From an uncultured Actinomycetes bacterium (GTDB lineage Bacteria; Actinomycetota; Acidimicrobiia; Acidimicrobiales; RAAP-2): a DNA stretch of 64,000 bases. Shown here in pieces: positions 37,616 to 46,729 of this stretch. Each line of letters begins with the position of its first letter. Positions within the stretch are counted from its first letter, which is position 1. The stretch is from NCBI GenBank assembly GCA_903893745.1, contig CAITNF010000017.1:62001-126000 (forward strand), read 5' to 3'. Made by a program: the position numbers and the translations under genes. Under the pieces are notes generated by a model, which was not told the DNA's origin, searched no databases, and saw only the letters and a program-made list of their open reading frames with translations.

Positions 37616-40029
37616 TGCTTCGTCGCCTACGCACCGCAGTAACACCGTTGGGTGTTCTCGATGCCGTGATCGTGCTGGCGGTGATCTACGTCACCATATG
37701 GGAACTTCACCCCTCACTACTGGTGCAGTCGAGTCTGTTGACGGGAGGCGATACTGGCTCGCATCTCGCCCTACCGGCGTATCTCAAGACGCAGGGCAAC
37801 CTCTTTAATTTGACACCTTGGTATCCCGGTTGGTTTGCCGGTATGCCGGCGTACACCTACTACTTCGTTCTGCCAGATTTCTTTGCGACCTTGGCCAGCT
37901 ATGTCATTAGTTTTGCCGTGGCGTTCAAGCTGGCGACGATTCTCGGCTCGGTGCTGATGCCCATAACCGCCTACGCAATGGCACGTCTGTTCCGGGCCCC
38001 CCGTCCGGTGCCCGTCGCCCTTGCGGTGGCCACCCTGCCATTTCTCTTTGACGCTTCGTTCACGATCGACGGTGGGAATCTTTTTTCCACAATGGCGGGG
38101 GAGTACGCCTTCTCACTTTCGCTCGCGCTATCGCTGTTGACGCTGGGATTTTTCGCCAAAGGTGTTCGAACGGGCCGCGGGTACTGGTTGAGCGCGCTCG
38201 CGCTGTCGTTGACGTTGGCGTCACACGTGCTGCCGTGGTTCTTTGCTATCGCCGGAGTTGGAGTACTCGTAGTTTTTGAACTACTTGCGCGACGAGGAAT
38301 TGGCACTCCTGGCGAGGAACTTATTCGCGGTGATTACGCCAGACCCGTGCGATTTGCGATTGGAGCGGGGCTGCTGTCTCTAGGACTTTCCGCGTGGTGG
38401 CTCCTTCCCTTCGCGACGTCGCAGAATTTCACGAATTCAATGGGCTACACGAACGACTCCGTGAGCTCACTGCACGCGATCTTCCGGACGCTTGGTTGGT
38501 ACAACAGTTCCGGAGGCGCCGCGGGTGATCGTTGGGTGATCGTGCTGGCTGGCGTCGCGATAATGGCGGCCTTCTTCGTTCGTGACCGACTCGGTATGGT
38601 GCTCGCGACGTTGACCATCCTGTCGCTTGGTGCATTCGTCTTTGATCCCCAAGGAGTCATCTGGAACGAACGATTAATTCCGTTTTGGTTTCTCTCCATA
38701 CACCTCAGTGCGGGATGGCTGTTTGGCTACCCCTTGGCTCAATGGGCACTTCGCCAGAAGAAGGTCGAAATTGACTCTGAAATTTTCGATCACGAGGAAG
38801 ACGAGTTGCACGTCACCTCCGGTCTTGATGGTGGAACACCTGCACCTGACTCAACAGATGACAATGTGTTCGATGAAGCGCAGTTCGATGTTGAGTTGGC
38901 GGCTGACGATAGTGATCAACGACGTATCCGTCGCGCTATTCGCGCCACCGTAATCGTGGCAATTCTTGGGATTGGTTCAGTGGTGCCGGGTCTGGTCTCG
39001 CCCGTTGCTTCCGCCCTGCATCTTTCCACTTCCGGAAATCAGGTCACCAGTTGGGCGGCGTGGAACTATTCGGGCTACCAAAACAAATCGGCTTGGCCCG
39101 AATATTCCGACGTGATGACAACCATGGCCAAGGTGGCAAAAAAATATGGTTGTGGTCGGGCGATGTGGGAGTACAGCGCTGACGAAAATCGATTCGGTAC
39201 CCCCATGGCCCTGATGTTGTTGCCCTATTGGACTAACAACTGCGTGGATTCCATGGAGGGGCTCTTCTTTGAGTCGTCCGCCACTACGCCGTACCATTTT
39301 CTCAATCAAGCTGAATTGAGCGCGGCACCCAGTAATCCACAAGTGGGTCTTTCGTACGGAACGCTTAATGTGCGTGAAGGGGTGCGCCACCTCCAGTTGC
39401 TGGGCGTGAGGTACTACATTGCGTTTTCTCACTCCGCAATACGCCAAGCCCACGCTGATCCCGAGCTGCATTACGTAGCCTCGACCAAGCATTGGCCCAC
39501 TCCCGGGGTGACGTGGCAGGTCTTTCTCATCCGTCACAGCCCAATCGTGCAACCCTTGTCAGCGTTACCAAACGTTGTGCAGGGACTAACGAGTCGCACG
39601 TCGTGGCTGACGGCGAATACCTGGTGGTGGCTACACACTTCAGCGTGGGGAACGCTCGCGGCGAATGACGGACCCACTAACTGGCCCCGGGCCTCGTCAA
39701 TTCAATCGATGCGACGTCCGTCAACACTTCCGGCAACTTCCATAAGCCATTTAGTCGTTGGCACGCAGTCAGTTAGCTTTACGGTCAGTCGCGTAGGAGT
39801 TCCCGTGCTGGTAAAAATCTCTTACTACCCACGATGGCACGTCACGGGAGCGACCGGTCCTTATCGGGTGAGCCCCAATTTGATGGTGGTCGTGCCCAGC
39901 GAGCATCACGTGCAGTTGACCTACGCGAGTACGCCAGCGTTGAGTTGGGGCAACACCATTAGCGATGTCGTGACGCTGACTGGTTTGTGTGCATTCTGGT
40001 TTACCCGACGCCGACGACGTCACCGGTAG
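37615..40029 (+). CDS. multi-pass GT-C-like membrane protein (PTPS-related domain type)
   Basis: The 804-residue protein has about 11 membrane segments in residues 18-375, a soluble acidic insertion (about 385-440), one more membrane segment (about 445-470), a globular extracytoplasmic domain and a last membrane segment near the end (VVTLTGLCAFWFT). The N-terminal DTGSHLALPAYLKTQ and YPGWFAGMPAYTYYF segments resemble the '6-pyruvoyl-tetrahydropterin synthase-related' membrane family, whose members look like GT-C glycosyltransferases using lipid-linked sugars. It overlaps the CPBP gene by 1 bp, and phosphomannomutase follows. A role in mannose-containing envelope glycans is inference. Confidence 0.72.
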   Translation: MLRRLRTAVTPLGVLDAVIVLAVIYVTIWELHPSLLVQSSLLTGGDTGSHLALPAYLKTQGNLFNLTPWYPGWFAGMPAYTYYFVLPDFFATLASYVISFAVAFKLATILGSVLMPITAYAMARLFRAPRPVPVALAVATLPFLFDASFTIDGGNLFSTMAGEYAFSLSLALSLLTLGFFAKGVRTGRGYWLSALALSLTLASHVLPWFFAIAGVGVLVVFELLARRGIGTPGEELIRGDYARPVRFAIGAGLLSLGLSAWWLLPFATSQNFTNSMGYTNDSVSSLHAIFRTLGWYNSSGGAAGDRWVIVLAGVAIMAAFFVRDRLGMVLATLTILSLGAFVFDPQGVIWNERLIPFWFLSIHLSAGWLFGYPLAQWALRQKKVEIDSEIFDHEEDELHVTSGLDGGTPAPDSTDDNVFDEAQFDVELAADDSDQRRIRRAIRATVIVAILGIGSVVPGLVSPVASALHLSTSGNQVTSWAAWNYSGYQNKSAWPEYSDVMTTMAKVAKKYGCGRAMWEYSADENRFGTPMALMLLPYWTNNCVDSMEGLFFESSATTPYHFLNQAELSAAPSNPQVGLSYGTLNVREGVRHLQLLGVRYYIAFSHSAIRQAHADPELHYVASTKHWPTPGVTWQVFLIRHSPIVQPLSALPNVVQGLTSRTSWLTANTWWWLHTSAWGTLAANDGPTNWPRASSIQSMRRPSTLPATSISHLVVGTQSVSFTVSRVGVPVLVKISYYPRWHVTGATGPYRVSPNLMVVVPSEHHVQLTYASTPALSWGNTISDVVTLTGLCAFWFTRRRRRHR

Positions 40030-40032
40030 AGT
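40027..40032 (+). promoter_or_regulatory. -10 box for leaderless phosphomannomutase transcript
   Basis: TAGAGT starts inside the last codons of the preceding gene and ends 6 nt before GTG 40039. Confidence 0.4.
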
Positions 40033-40038
40033 GAGTTC

Positions 40039-41391
40039 GTGGAGCCCCTCGACATCTTTAAGGCCTACGACATTCGAGGAACCTATCCCGATCAACTCGA
40101 TGAGCGAGTCGCTCGAGCTATTGGCTCAGCGTTTGCTCAATTTGCCAGCGCGCCGCGCATTGTTATCGCCCGTGATATGCGCCCTTCGGGGGTCTCCTTA
40201 GTCCGGGCGTTTGCTGAAGGAATCCGGGCGCTAGGTGTTGAAGTCCTCGACGCGGGGCTTTCGTCAACTGACTTTCTCTACTTCGCGGCCGGTCGACTTG
40301 ACGCCCCCGGTGCCATGTTCACGGCATCGCACAATCCAGCCCAGTACAACGGAATCAAACTCTGCCGTTCTGGGGCTCGACCTATTGGCGCTGGCTCTGG
40401 TCTCGAGGAGATTAAGGCGATGACGGCGACGTACTTCGATCATCCCGCCACTGGGGAATTGGCTCCAGTTTCGAACGTTGACCTCATGGGCGAATGGGTG
40501 ACGCACGTCCATTCTTTCGTGGATACGTCGAAGTTGCGTCCACTGCGCATTGTCGCTGATACCGCTAACGGCATGGGCGGTTTCGTTGTGCCACGAGTCT
40601 TTGCCGGCTTACCCTTTGAAGTGGAAATCATGTACGAGGAGCTTGACGGAACTTTCCCCAATCATCCCGCTGACCCGCTTAACCCCGAAAACCTCAAAGA
40701 CTTGCAACGGCGCGTCCTCGAGACGCGAGCCGATATTGGAATGGCCTTTGACGGTGATGCCGACCGCGTCTTCTTGCTGGACGAGAAGGCCCAGCCAATT
40801 AGCGGCTCGACGACCACCGCGATGGTGGCCGCCACTTTGCTAGAGCGAAATCCCGGAGCGACAATTCTTTACAATCTGATCTGTTCAAAGTCAGTGCCAG
40901 AGATCATCACTGAACGCGGCGGAACTGCTCTTCGAACGAGAGTTGGCCATAGTTTCATTAAGCAGGTGATGGCCGAGACCGATGCGCTCTTTGGGGGTGA
41001 GCACTCTGGTCATTACTACTATCGTCAAAACTACTGCGCCGATTCGGGAATTATCACCGCGTTGATCGTGCTGGAACTCTTGAGTCGTGCATCGCAGCCA
41101 ATGTCCGAACTGGTTGCGCCCTTTGAACGATACGTTGGTTCGGGCGAAATCAATACGGAGGTGTCGAGTCCGGGGCAGACCGTGAGCACCATTGCTCATC
41201 GGCTGGCGGGCGAGGACGCCAAACTTGATTTGACCGATGGTCTGACAGCTGACTTCGACTCGTGGTGGTTCAATCTGCGTCCATCAAATACTGAACCGCT
41301 GTTGCGTTTAAACGTTGAAGCCAGCGATCAGGCGCAGTGCGCGCAGCGCGTTACCGAGGTACTGACCATGATTAGAGAGGCGCAGAAGTAA
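40039..41391 (+). CDS. manB: phosphomannomutase/phosphoglucomutase
   Basis: The 450-residue alpha-D-phosphohexomutase carries all four active-site loops: phosphoserine loop FTASHNP with S97, metal loop DGDADR (about 237-242), sugar-binding GGEHSGHYYY and phosphate-binding RPSNTEPLLRLN. It converts mannose 6-phosphate to mannose 1-phosphate, feeding the guanylyltransferase at 22.5 kb. The start is GTG 40039. The Trm112-like gene overlaps its stop by 1 bp, an arrangement also seen in other actinobacteria. Confidence 0.95.
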   Translation: MEPLDIFKAYDIRGTYPDQLDERVARAIGSAFAQFASAPRIVIARDMRPSGVSLVRAFAEGIRALGVEVLDAGLSSTDFLYFAAGRLDAPGAMFTASHNPAQYNGIKLCRSGARPIGAGSGLEEIKAMTATYFDHPATGELAPVSNVDLMGEWVTHVHSFVDTSKLRPLRIVADTANGMGGFVVPRVFAGLPFEVEIMYEELDGTFPNHPADPLNPENLKDLQRRVLETRADIGMAFDGDADRVFLLDEKAQPISGSTTTAMVAATLLERNPGATILYNLICSKSVPEIITERGGTALRTRVGHSFIKQVMAETDALFGGEHSGHYYYRQNYCADSGIITALIVLELLSRASQPMSELVAPFERYVGSGEINTEVSSPGQTVSTIAHRLAGEDAKLDLTDGLTADFDSWWFNLRPSNTEPLLRLNVEASDQAQCAQRVTEVLTMIREAQK

Positions 41392-41621
41392 TGCTCGATC
41401 CATTCCTACTCAATTTGCTCGAAGACCCAGTGGACCACGGTCCCTTGCTGTATCTGGCGAATCGCGAAATGCTCTACAACCCCCGTCGACGGGTTGCCTA
41501 CGAAGTTCGCGAGTCCATTCCCGTGCTGTTGCCCAATGAGGCGCGAGCCGTGGATGAAGACGAGCACCTCACCCTGACGAGTGATCCAACGGCATCATCC
41601 ACAGGGTTGAGCTCGAACTAG
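41391..41621 (+). CDS. Trm112-like small protein
   Basis: The 76-residue peptide begins LDPFLLNLLEDPVDHGPLLY, followed by an RRRVAYEVRESIPVLLPNEAR segment. This is the bacterial Trm112p-like (UPF0434/YcaR-type) fold with the IPVLLxxEAR signature. The usual zinc-binding cysteines of the family are missing (CP replaced by DP, no second CxxC), so it is a metal-free version. It follows phosphomannomutase with TAATG overlap. Family members can act as partners of methyltransferases; the role here is unknown. Confidence 0.85.
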   Translation: MLDPFLLNLLEDPVDHGPLLYLANREMLYNPRRRVAYEVRESIPVLLPNEARAVDEDEHLTLTSDPTASSTGLSSN

Positions 41622-41624
41622 GAA

Positions 41625-42833
41625 TTAATTCAATCGCTCGATGATCATGGCCATACCCTGGCCACCGCCGACGCACATTGTCTCCATCCCAAAGCGCTTG
41701 TCCTCATCCTCGAGGGCGTTCAAGAGCGTCGTCATAATTCGTGCACCGGTCATCCCGAAGGGGTGGCCGAGAGCAATCGCGCCACCCTTCACGTTTAACT
41801 TGTCCCAACTAATACCTAGGTGCTTGGCGCTCGGAATGACTTGGGCGGCGAAGGCCTCATTAATTTCCACGAGGTCGATGTCATCAATGGTCATATTTGC
41901 TCGACGTAGTGCTTGACGACAAGCTTCGATCGGCCCGAGGCCCATGATTTCTGGATTGAGGCCGCTTACTCCGCTAGAAATTATGCGGGCCAATGGCTTG
42001 ATTCCCAATTCCTTCGCACGAACGTCGCTCATGACGATCACTGCTGCGGCCCCATCGTTCAGGGGGCAGGCATTACCGGCGGTAATGGTGCCACCTTCGC
42101 GAAAGACTGGTTGGAGCGATGAGAGTTTTTCCAAAGTGGTGCCCGCTCGCGGTCCATCATCGGTGGTGACAATTGATCCGTCAGGCAAAGTGACCGGAAT
42201 AATTTCACGCTCAAAGAACCCGTTAGCTTGATTCTTAACCGATAGCTCTTGACTGCGTAGAGCGAATTCATCCATTTCGCTGCGGGCGACATTCTCGTAT
42301 TCCGCGACGTTCTCAGCGGTTTGGCCCATTGCGATGTAGATGTCGGGCAGGCCGCTTGGTGGGGTCCACGGGGTGGTGACTTTGCTCGAGCGAGCAGCAC
42401 TACGTTCGATGGCGGCGCTAAAGCGTGGATTGATGGCCGAACCAACATCGGAGGCTCCCGAGCCAAATCGTGACACCGTTTCGACTCCGGCGGCGATAAA
42501 GACGTCACCTTCGCCGGCGCGAATTGCGTGAGCGGCCATGCGAATAGTCTGAAGCGACGATGAGCAGTAACGATTGACCGTCACGCCCGGTACGTCGTCG
42601 AGTCCCGCGAGTACGGCCGCGACCCGAGCCACATTAAAACCGGCTTCGCCGGCCGGCTGCCCACAGCCCACCATCAAGTCCTCAACCATGTGGGGATCTA
42701 ATTGAGGGACTCGATTGAGAACTTCGCGAACGATGTGAGCGGTGAGGTCATCGGGGCGAACGTCGACGAGTGAGCCCTTGAAGGCTCGTCCAATCGGACT
42801 GCGACCAGCGGCAACTATGACGGCTTCGGGCAT
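41625..42833 (-). CDS. acetyl-CoA acyltransferase (thiolase)
   Basis: The 402-residue thiolase has the nucleophile C90 in NRYCSSSLQ, the central EINEAFAAQVIPSAKHLG segment, the GGAIALGHPFGMTGAR motif with catalytic His, and CVGGGQGMA with the second active-site Cys. It would either cleave 3-ketoacyl-CoA in beta-oxidation or condense acetyl-CoA. The SSS and FGMTG variants resemble FadA/FadI-type degradative thiolases. The AGGAGGATCCC site before ATG 42833 is a strong ribosome-binding site. It lies 71 bp downstream of the riboflavin synthase gene on the same strand. Confidence 0.94.
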   Translation of the reverse strand: MPEAVIVAAGRSPIGRAFKGSLVDVRPDDLTAHIVREVLNRVPQLDPHMVEDLMVGCGQPAGEAGFNVARVAAVLAGLDDVPGVTVNRYCSSSLQTIRMAAHAIRAGEGDVFIAAGVETVSRFGSGASDVGSAINPRFSAAIERSAARSSKVTTPWTPPSGLPDIYIAMGQTAENVAEYENVARSEMDEFALRSQELSVKNQANGFFEREIIPVTLPDGSIVTTDDGPRAGTTLEKLSSLQPVFREGGTITAGNACPLNDGAAAVIVMSDVRAKELGIKPLARIISSGVSGLNPEIMGLGPIEACRQALRRANMTIDDIDLVEINEAFAAQVIPSAKHLGISWDKLNVKGGAIALGHPFGMTGARIMTTLLNALEDEDKRFGMETMCVGGGQGMAMIIERLN

Positions 42834-42904
42834 GGGATCCTCCTAGTTGTTACTGCTTGGTAACTCTGGCGAGCATAGTGAATGAGACGCACCAAGTGGT
42901 GAAA

Positions 42905-43408
42905 CTACGAAGTCAGAGGGCCCGCGTCAGCGAAGCCCTGACGAATTCCTTGGCCGGCTCGTTCGCGTAACTGCTCGGGCTCAAAGATCATCCAATAGGC
43001 GTTCCGCGCGTGGCTTCGCGAGCGATTTTCAAAGACCGTCGCGAGCACGTTGGGGTCGTCAGACTCGTCTTCGTGCACAAAAACTTCCAGAATTGGTGTC
43101 GAAGTGATGAGCTGGGCTTGCATAATGCCCAGCGCGGCTTCGTGAGCGCACTGCTTATCAATTGGCGCTTTGCCGGGCATGCCGAGGGCGACGACAATTG
43201 CGCAGTGGTCTCGTTCAATGAGGATCTTCGCGGCGACGGCGAGATCTTTAAAGCCGGGGACGGTTTTAGTGACTACCTTAAAACTGGTCCCGTAGCCGGG
43301 ACAGTTGGCGAGTTCATCGAGAGCTGCTGCACCCATGTTGTACCGAGCGAACATGGTGTCGACTACACCGATTTTAACTACCTTGTCCCTGTTGGTTTTT
43401 TTGGACAT
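42905..43408 (-). CDS. ribC: archaeal-type riboflavin synthase (RibC, lumazine-synthase-like fold)
   Basis: The 167-residue protein follows the archaeal riboflavin synthase pattern along its whole length. It has VKIGVVDTMFARYNMGAAA at the start, KTVPGFKDLAVAAK, VVALGMPGKAPIDKQCAHEA, LEVFVHEDESDD and the ending AGQGIRQGFADAGPL. Methanogen RibC proteins share these blocks nearly in order, as I remember them. The enzyme dismutates two 6,7-dimethyl-8-ribityllumazines to riboflavin. Bacteria normally use an unrelated two-barrel RibE. TTGGAGTGAG precedes ATG 43408. Standard ribE, ribH and ribBA are not in the window. Confidence 0.88.
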   Translation of the reverse strand: MSKKTNRDKVVKIGVVDTMFARYNMGAAALDELANCPGYGTSFKVVTKTVPGFKDLAVAAKILIERDHCAIVVALGMPGKAPIDKQCAHEAALGIMQAQLITSTPILEVFVHEDESDDPNVLATVFENRSRSHARNAYWMIFEPEQLRERAGQGIRQGFADAGPLTS

Positions 43409-43480
43409 CTCACTCCAATCACTTCAATATCAGTCTAGAGATGATGCGCCGGACGTATTTCGCCTGAGTAATTGGGGGCC

Positions 43481-43486
43481 TAGAGT
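43481..43486 (+). promoter_or_regulatory. probable -10 box of acyl-CoA dehydrogenase gene
   Basis: TAGAGT lies 23 bp before ATG 43510. The ribosome-binding site AGAGGTGA follows it, giving a short leader. Confidence 0.35.
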
Positions 43487-43509
43487 GGGTGAAACAGAAG
43501 AGGTGACAC

Positions 43510-44814
43510 ATGGCTTGGGATTTTTCGACTGATCCAGTTTTCGAAGAGAAACTCGCGTGGATGCGCACGTTTGTGCGAGAAGAGATCTTCCCCCTGGAAG
43601 TCCTTAATCTTTCACACGAACACCTGCGTCACGTCATTAAGCCGCTACAAGAAGAAGTGCGCCAGCGCGGCCTATGGGCGGCGCATCTGCCCCCCGATCT
43701 GGGTGGTATGGGTTTTGGCCAAGTGCAACTTGGTCTCATGCACGAGATCTTGGGTCAGACTCCCTACGGACCGGTCGTCTTTGGTAACAATGCGCCCGAC
43801 AGCGGTAATGCCGAGCTGCTCGCTGCCGGTATGGAAATGACGGGTCGTCACGATATTCGCGAGCGTTGGCTTCAACCTCTGCTCGACGGCACAATGCGGT
43901 CAGGCTTCTCCATGACCGAACCCGCGACGGCCGGAAGTGATCCGCGGTTACTGCAGAGTCGTGCCGTGCGCGACGGTGACGAGTGGGTTATCAACGGTCG
44001 AAAGTGGTACACAACCAATGGATCAGTGGCCAACATTTTGATTGTGATGGCCGTGACTAATCCCGACGTGCACCCCTACCAAGGTTCGTCAATGTTCGTA
44101 GTTGAAGTTGACACACCCGGAGTCACCATCGTGCGCGACGTTGGCTCGATGGATGATCCCGAAGTGACCTATGGGCGATTTGGTAATCACGCCGAAATTC
44201 TCTACGAAGATGTGCGAGTACCGGCCGACCACTTGATTGGTCCCGAAGGGTCCGGATTCCTTTTGGCTCAAACCAGGCTTGGTCCCGGACGTATTCACCA
44301 CTGCATGCGTTGGTTGGGTCAAAGTCAGCGAGCGTTCGACATGATGTGTGAACGCGCGCTCAGTCGCTTCACGCACGGATCGTTGCTGGCGGAGAAACAG
44401 ACAGTGCAGAACTGGATTTCGGAGTCGCGTGCCGAGATGCACGCGGCTCGCTTGATGACGTTACACGCAGCGTGGAAGATGGACCAAGTCGGAGCATCGG
44501 CGTCGCGCGATGAAATCGCCATGATTAAGTACTACGGGGCCACGGTGTTACACAACGTGATTGACCGGGCTATCCAGACCTACGGGGCTCTGGGCTACTC
44601 GGCCGATATGCCCCTAGAAGCTATGTACCGATGGGCCCGGGCCGCACGTATCTACGATGGTCCTGACGAAGTGCATCGCCAGACGGTGGCGCGCCACGCG
44701 CTAAAGAATTACACCGCCAGCGAAGTGCCGACGGACTTTGTTCCAACGAGGACCATTGCGGCTCGCGAAAAGTATGCCGCCGTTCTGGAGTTTCTAGAAG
44801 CGGAGAACGTTTAA
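43510..44814 (+). CDS. acyl-CoA dehydrogenase (ACAD10/11-like)
   Basis: The 434-residue flavoenzyme oxidises acyl-CoA to enoyl-CoA. FSMTEPATAGSDP is the FAD/substrate signature. DEWVINGRKWYTTNG, the second signature YGALGYSADMPLEAMYRWARA and ARIYDGPDEVHRQTVAR follow; the Glu of the last is the position of the catalytic base in many family members. Similarity is greatest to the ACAD10/11 subgroup by motif style. A strong ribosome-binding site precedes the ATG. It converges on the F420-type oxidoreductase with stops sharing TTAA. Confidence 0.94.
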   Translation: MAWDFSTDPVFEEKLAWMRTFVREEIFPLEVLNLSHEHLRHVIKPLQEEVRQRGLWAAHLPPDLGGMGFGQVQLGLMHEILGQTPYGPVVFGNNAPDSGNAELLAAGMEMTGRHDIRERWLQPLLDGTMRSGFSMTEPATAGSDPRLLQSRAVRDGDEWVINGRKWYTTNGSVANILIVMAVTNPDVHPYQGSSMFVVEVDTPGVTIVRDVGSMDDPEVTYGRFGNHAEILYEDVRVPADHLIGPEGSGFLLAQTRLGPGRIHHCMRWLGQSQRAFDMMCERALSRFTHGSLLAEKQTVQNWISESRAEMHAARLMTLHAAWKMDQVGASASRDEIAMIKYYGATVLHNVIDRAIQTYGALGYSADMPLEAMYRWARAARIYDGPDEVHRQTVARHALKNYTASEVPTDFVPTRTIAAREKYAAVLEFLEAENV

Positions 44815-45764
44815 CGCGGTGCGAGTCCTTCGACCGCTTCACGCAGGTCGAGGCCAAAAGGCACGATAGCGATAGTCGGAACTTGGACTCCCGCGTCCAT
44901 GTACCGAGCAACGTGTTCACGACACTCTTCGTATGAACCATGAATAATTAAGTCATCAACCACGCTATCTGGGATGACTTCGTTCGCGCGTTTTCGATCA
45001 CCCTCGGCCCACGCCTCCCACATCGGTGTGAGCTGATCACCTCGTCCGAGCCAGCGGTGGAATTCGGCGTAGGCCGGAACGGTTAGGTACGACGAGATCA
45101 TTCGTCGACCGATAAAACGAGCGGTATCACTATCGGTCGTGGGCACCACAAAGAGTCGAGCCGCAATCATTTTGTCGAGACCAACTTCGGCCCGGCATTG
45201 ATGTACGTCACCAACACTCAGCCAGTTCAAGATTGCGCCATCGGCCTGACTCCCCGCTAGGCGAAGCATTCCAGGTCGTAGCGCCCCGAGAAGGATGGTG
45301 GGCCGTTCGACCACGGGACGCGAGATTTTGAATCCGTGAACTTCAAATGTTTCATAAACGTGATCAATTTTCTCACCATCGAGGGCTCGCTTGACGAAAT
45401 CGAGAACATCTCGAGTGCGGGCGTAGGGTTTCTCGTACGAAATACCATTCCAACGCTCGACGACGGGAGCGCTGGAAGCACCCAGGCCCACCGTGAAGCG
45501 CCCTCCCGCCACTTCGGCGAGTGCGGCAATGCTCATCGCCAGAAGCCCGGCACCTCGAGTAAACACTGGGGCAACCGCGATTCCTAAGTTGAGACGAGGT
45601 TCCCAGGCGGCGGCCAAGGTCAGCGGAGTGAATCCGTCGGCGCCATCCACTTCGGCGCTCCACACGTCGGTGTAACCGAGATCAGCCAGCTGGTTGAACC
45701 ATTCGCGATGATCGCGTAGGTTCACACCGTCAAACGGAATGGTGATGCCGTAACGGGTCGTCAT
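44811..45764 (-). CDS. LLM-class F420-dependent oxidoreductase
   Basis: The 317-residue (beta/alpha)8 protein resembles bacterial luciferase-like F420 enzymes. It has GITIPFDGVNLRDHREWFNQLADLGYTDV at the start (quoted in parts: the helix EWFNQLADLGYTD is typical), FTPLTLAAAWEPRLNLGIAV, and GRFTVGLGASS followed by VERWNGISYEKP. LLGALRPGMLRLAGSQADG is the late cofactor loop. The substrate is unknown; mycobacterial relatives act on lipids and xenobiotics. The cofD-cofE pair in this window shows the cofactor is made. Its stop overlaps the acyl-CoA dehydrogenase stop. Confidence 0.9.
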   Translation of the reverse strand: MTTRYGITIPFDGVNLRDHREWFNQLADLGYTDVWSAEVDGADGFTPLTLAAAWEPRLNLGIAVAPVFTRGAGLLAMSIAALAEVAGGRFTVGLGASSAPVVERWNGISYEKPYARTRDVLDFVKRALDGEKIDHVYETFEVHGFKISRPVVERPTILLGALRPGMLRLAGSQADGAILNWLSVGDVHQCRAEVGLDKMIAARLFVVPTTDSDTARFIGRRMISSYLTVPAYAEFHRWLGRGDQLTPMWEAWAEGDRKRANEVIPDSVVDDLIIHGSYEECREHVARYMDAGVQVPTIAIVPFGLDLREAVEGLAPR

Positions 45765-45798
45765 GTTGGCTGCATCTTTCGCTAGAGGTCTGGCGTAA

Positions 45799-46581
45799 CT
45801 ACTTTAGATAGTCATCGTCGTGTGATTCCGGGATTGGAATTTCCCGGCGCTTGAGATCGTGTTCCCACCGCTCAATCAGTGTTTCCAGCACGCTGACTCG
45901 CGCAAAGTGCTTATCCTCGGCGGCGATTACGTCCCAATGGGCGTGACCGTGATCAGTGGTTTCGAACATGAAGTCCAGGGCCTCCAAGTAGTCCGCACGT
46001 TTCTCACGATTTCGCCAGTCATCGGCCGTAAGCTTCCATTGTTTGGTGGGACTATTGGCTCGGTCGTGAAATCGTTTGAGTTGCTCCTCGTCCGAGATGT
46101 GCAACCAGAACTTGACAATGGTCGCTCCGTCGTTGACGAGTGATTGCTCGAATTCAACTATTTCGTCAGCGGAGCGCTTCACGGTTGCTTGGTCAATCAA
46201 CTGCTCAACTCGTTCAACGAGAAGGCGTCCGTACCACGAGCGGTCGAATACGGTCATTTCGCCGTGGCCCGGAATTGACGGCTGAAATCGCCAGAGAAAA
46301 TGGTGCCGTTTTTCGAGCGGAGTTGGTTCGCTGACCGAGCTGACGCGAACGTGACGAGGATCGAGTCCGCTGGTGAGACGTCGAATAGCCCCACCTTTTC
46401 CCGAGGCGTCAAATCCCTCGAAGAGGACGATGAGCCCGGGCCCGAGCTCTTTTCGATCTAAAAGGCCTGCCGTGTAAAGGCGGAGGTGGACAAGCCGCCG
46501 ACTAGCTGCCGCCAGTCGCTCTTCGGATTCTTCGCGTGTAAGTGTGGCGGTGAGGTCCAGGTCGCGAATTCGACTGTTCAC
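45799..46581 (-). CDS. ppk2: polyphosphate kinase 2 family protein
   Basis: The 260-residue P-loop kinase has Walker A GFDASGKGG (56-64), lid/base-binding segment PTPLEKRHHFLWRFQ, and Walker B-like FDRSWYGRLLVERVE (112-126). These match PPK2, which phosphorylates nucleoside mono- or diphosphates with polyphosphate. The single-domain length fits class I or III; the residues that separate them cannot be judged by eye. GTG 46581 has an AAGGGG ribosome-binding site. Together with Ppx at 17.8 kb it supports polyphosphate use. Confidence 0.93.
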   Translation of the reverse strand: MNSRIRDLDLTATLTREESEERLAAASRRLVHLRLYTAGLLDRKELGPGLIVLFEGFDASGKGGAIRRLTSGLDPRHVRVSSVSEPTPLEKRHHFLWRFQPSIPGHGEMTVFDRSWYGRLLVERVEQLIDQATVKRSADEIVEFEQSLVNDGATIVKFWLHISDEEQLKRFHDRANSPTKQWKLTADDWRNREKRADYLEALDFMFETTDHGHAHWDVIAAEDKHFARVSVLETLIERWEHDLKRREIPIPESHDDDYLK

Positions 46582-46729
46582 AGAAAACCCCTTCTCACTG
46601 TTGCAGAAGTCACGAACTGAGGTCGTGGCCCGTTAGGCGTTCACCTCACCGTATCGCACCCGCCAGTGGTGAAGTGAGAGATATCCACAACTGCCGTAGG
46701 CTGGTAGGGACAATCGTTGAGAGTGAGTT

